Of a DNA stretch of 64,000 bases, positions 63,619-64,000 are shown piece by piece. The notes under the pieces are model-generated. The model ran no database searches. It saw only the letters and a list, made by a program, of their open reading frames with translations, and had not been told where the DNA came from. Made by a program: the position numbers and the translations under genes. Within the stretch, counting starts at the first letter, position 1. Every line of letters begins with the position of its first letter. The DNA comes from Roseococcus suduntuyensis (lineage in GTDB: Bacteria; Pseudomonadota; Alphaproteobacteria; Acetobacterales; Acetobacteraceae): the NCBI RefSeq assembly GCF_014196305.1, contig NZ_JACIDJ010000002.1:310001-374000 (forward strand). Direction: 5' to 3'.

Positions 63619-64000
63619 TCAGCGGCGGCGGTTCGCGTTCTCGGGGATGAAGGGCGACCAATTCTCGGCCACGATGGCGGTGGGCGTGCGGCTCACGATG
63701 TCGAACTGCCCATCGGCACGGATTTCGCCGATCATCACCGGCTTCGAGAGGTGGTGGTTGCGGTGCATCTCCACCTCATAGCCCGAGGGGGCCGCCACCT
63801 TCTGCCCGTAGAGCGCCTCGCGCACCGCATCCACGCCCGTGCCGCGCGCGGCGGTGACGGCCTGCGCCCACATCTTGAAGCCGATGAGGGTGGCCTCCAT
63901 CGGGTCGTTGGTCACGCGGCGCGGGTTGCGGATGTAGTTGCGCCACATGGTCAGGAACTCGGTGTTGGCGGGCGACTGCACGGACATGAAGTAGTTCCAG
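63619..64000 (-). CDS. urtA: urea ABC transporter substrate-binding protein UrtA (C-terminal part)
   Basis: The last 127 or so residues of UrtA; the gene begins beyond the right edge. Motifs DPMEATLIGFKMWAQAV, AREALYGQ-like VREALYGQKVAAPSGYEV, and EMHRNHHLSKPVMIGEIRAD with FDIVSRT are typical of the UrtA C-lobe. Periplasmic urea receptor of the urtABCDE system, separated from urtB by the stem-loop above. Confidence 0.93.
   Translation of the reverse strand, partial: WNYFMSVQSPANTEFLTMWRNYIRNPRRVTNDPMEATLIGFKMWAQAVTAARGTGVDAVREALYGQKVAAPSGYEVEMHRNHHLSKPVMIGEIRADGQFDIVSRTPTAIVAENWSPFIPENANRRR

Overview
The window is high-GC (roughly 70%) alphaproteobacterial DNA. PopZ-type DUF2497 next to valS and TolC, FlaF with a short alphaproteobacterial flagellin, and a urt urea transporter with an extended UrtB all point to Rhodospirillales. 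The feel is Acetobacteraceae (a Roseomonas-like genome), but the genus is an inference.

Layout. 1-3.7 kb: copper-handling operon (DUF2946, TonB receptor, YcnI-like protein, small secreted Cys protein, PCuAC chaperone). 3.7-9.2 kb: thpR, then a divergent tesA / ybbA-ybbP pair, then a BI-1 membrane protein ending at a clear terminator. 9.2-13.9 kb: leucine-catabolism genes ivd-mccB-mccA. 13.9-23.4 kb: flagellin with FlaF and a run of sugar-modification genes (SPINDLY-type O-GlcNAc transferase, TPR methyltransferase, epimerase, two methyltransferases, GT2), read here as a flagellin glycosylation locus, plus a glycerophosphodiesterase. 23.5-30.8 kb: ilvD, valS, popZ-like, tolC, and an isoaspartyl-methyltransferase-family gene. 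30.9-31.2 kb: tRNA-Cys and tRNA-Asn.

The most striking feature is a genomic island of about 18.9 kb inserted at tRNA-Asn. The last 16 nt of the tRNA plus 9 nt beyond it (31155-31179) recur at 50022-50046 with 24 of 25 bases identical, as expected for attL and attR. Between them lie a GST, a second glycerophosphodiesterase, a frameshifted recombinase-associated remnant, and three repeats of one theme: an ABC importer paired with an amidohydrolase/deaminase. The third unit also has an isopenicillin-N-synthase-like Fe(II) dioxygenase. I read the island as an acquired scavenging and catabolic package for nitrogen-containing, probably heterocyclic, compounds. It has no regulator of its own and no intact integrase. 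Two of its three promoter regions share a GTATCTGCA element inside or beside inverted repeats.

50.1-64 kb is back in the core: a LysR/SDR divergent pair, an MscS channel, a sugar-type ABC importer lacking its ATPase, a small membrane protein, a serine hydrolase, DedA and AI-2E family proteins, and the urea transporter operon urtA(partial)BCDE.
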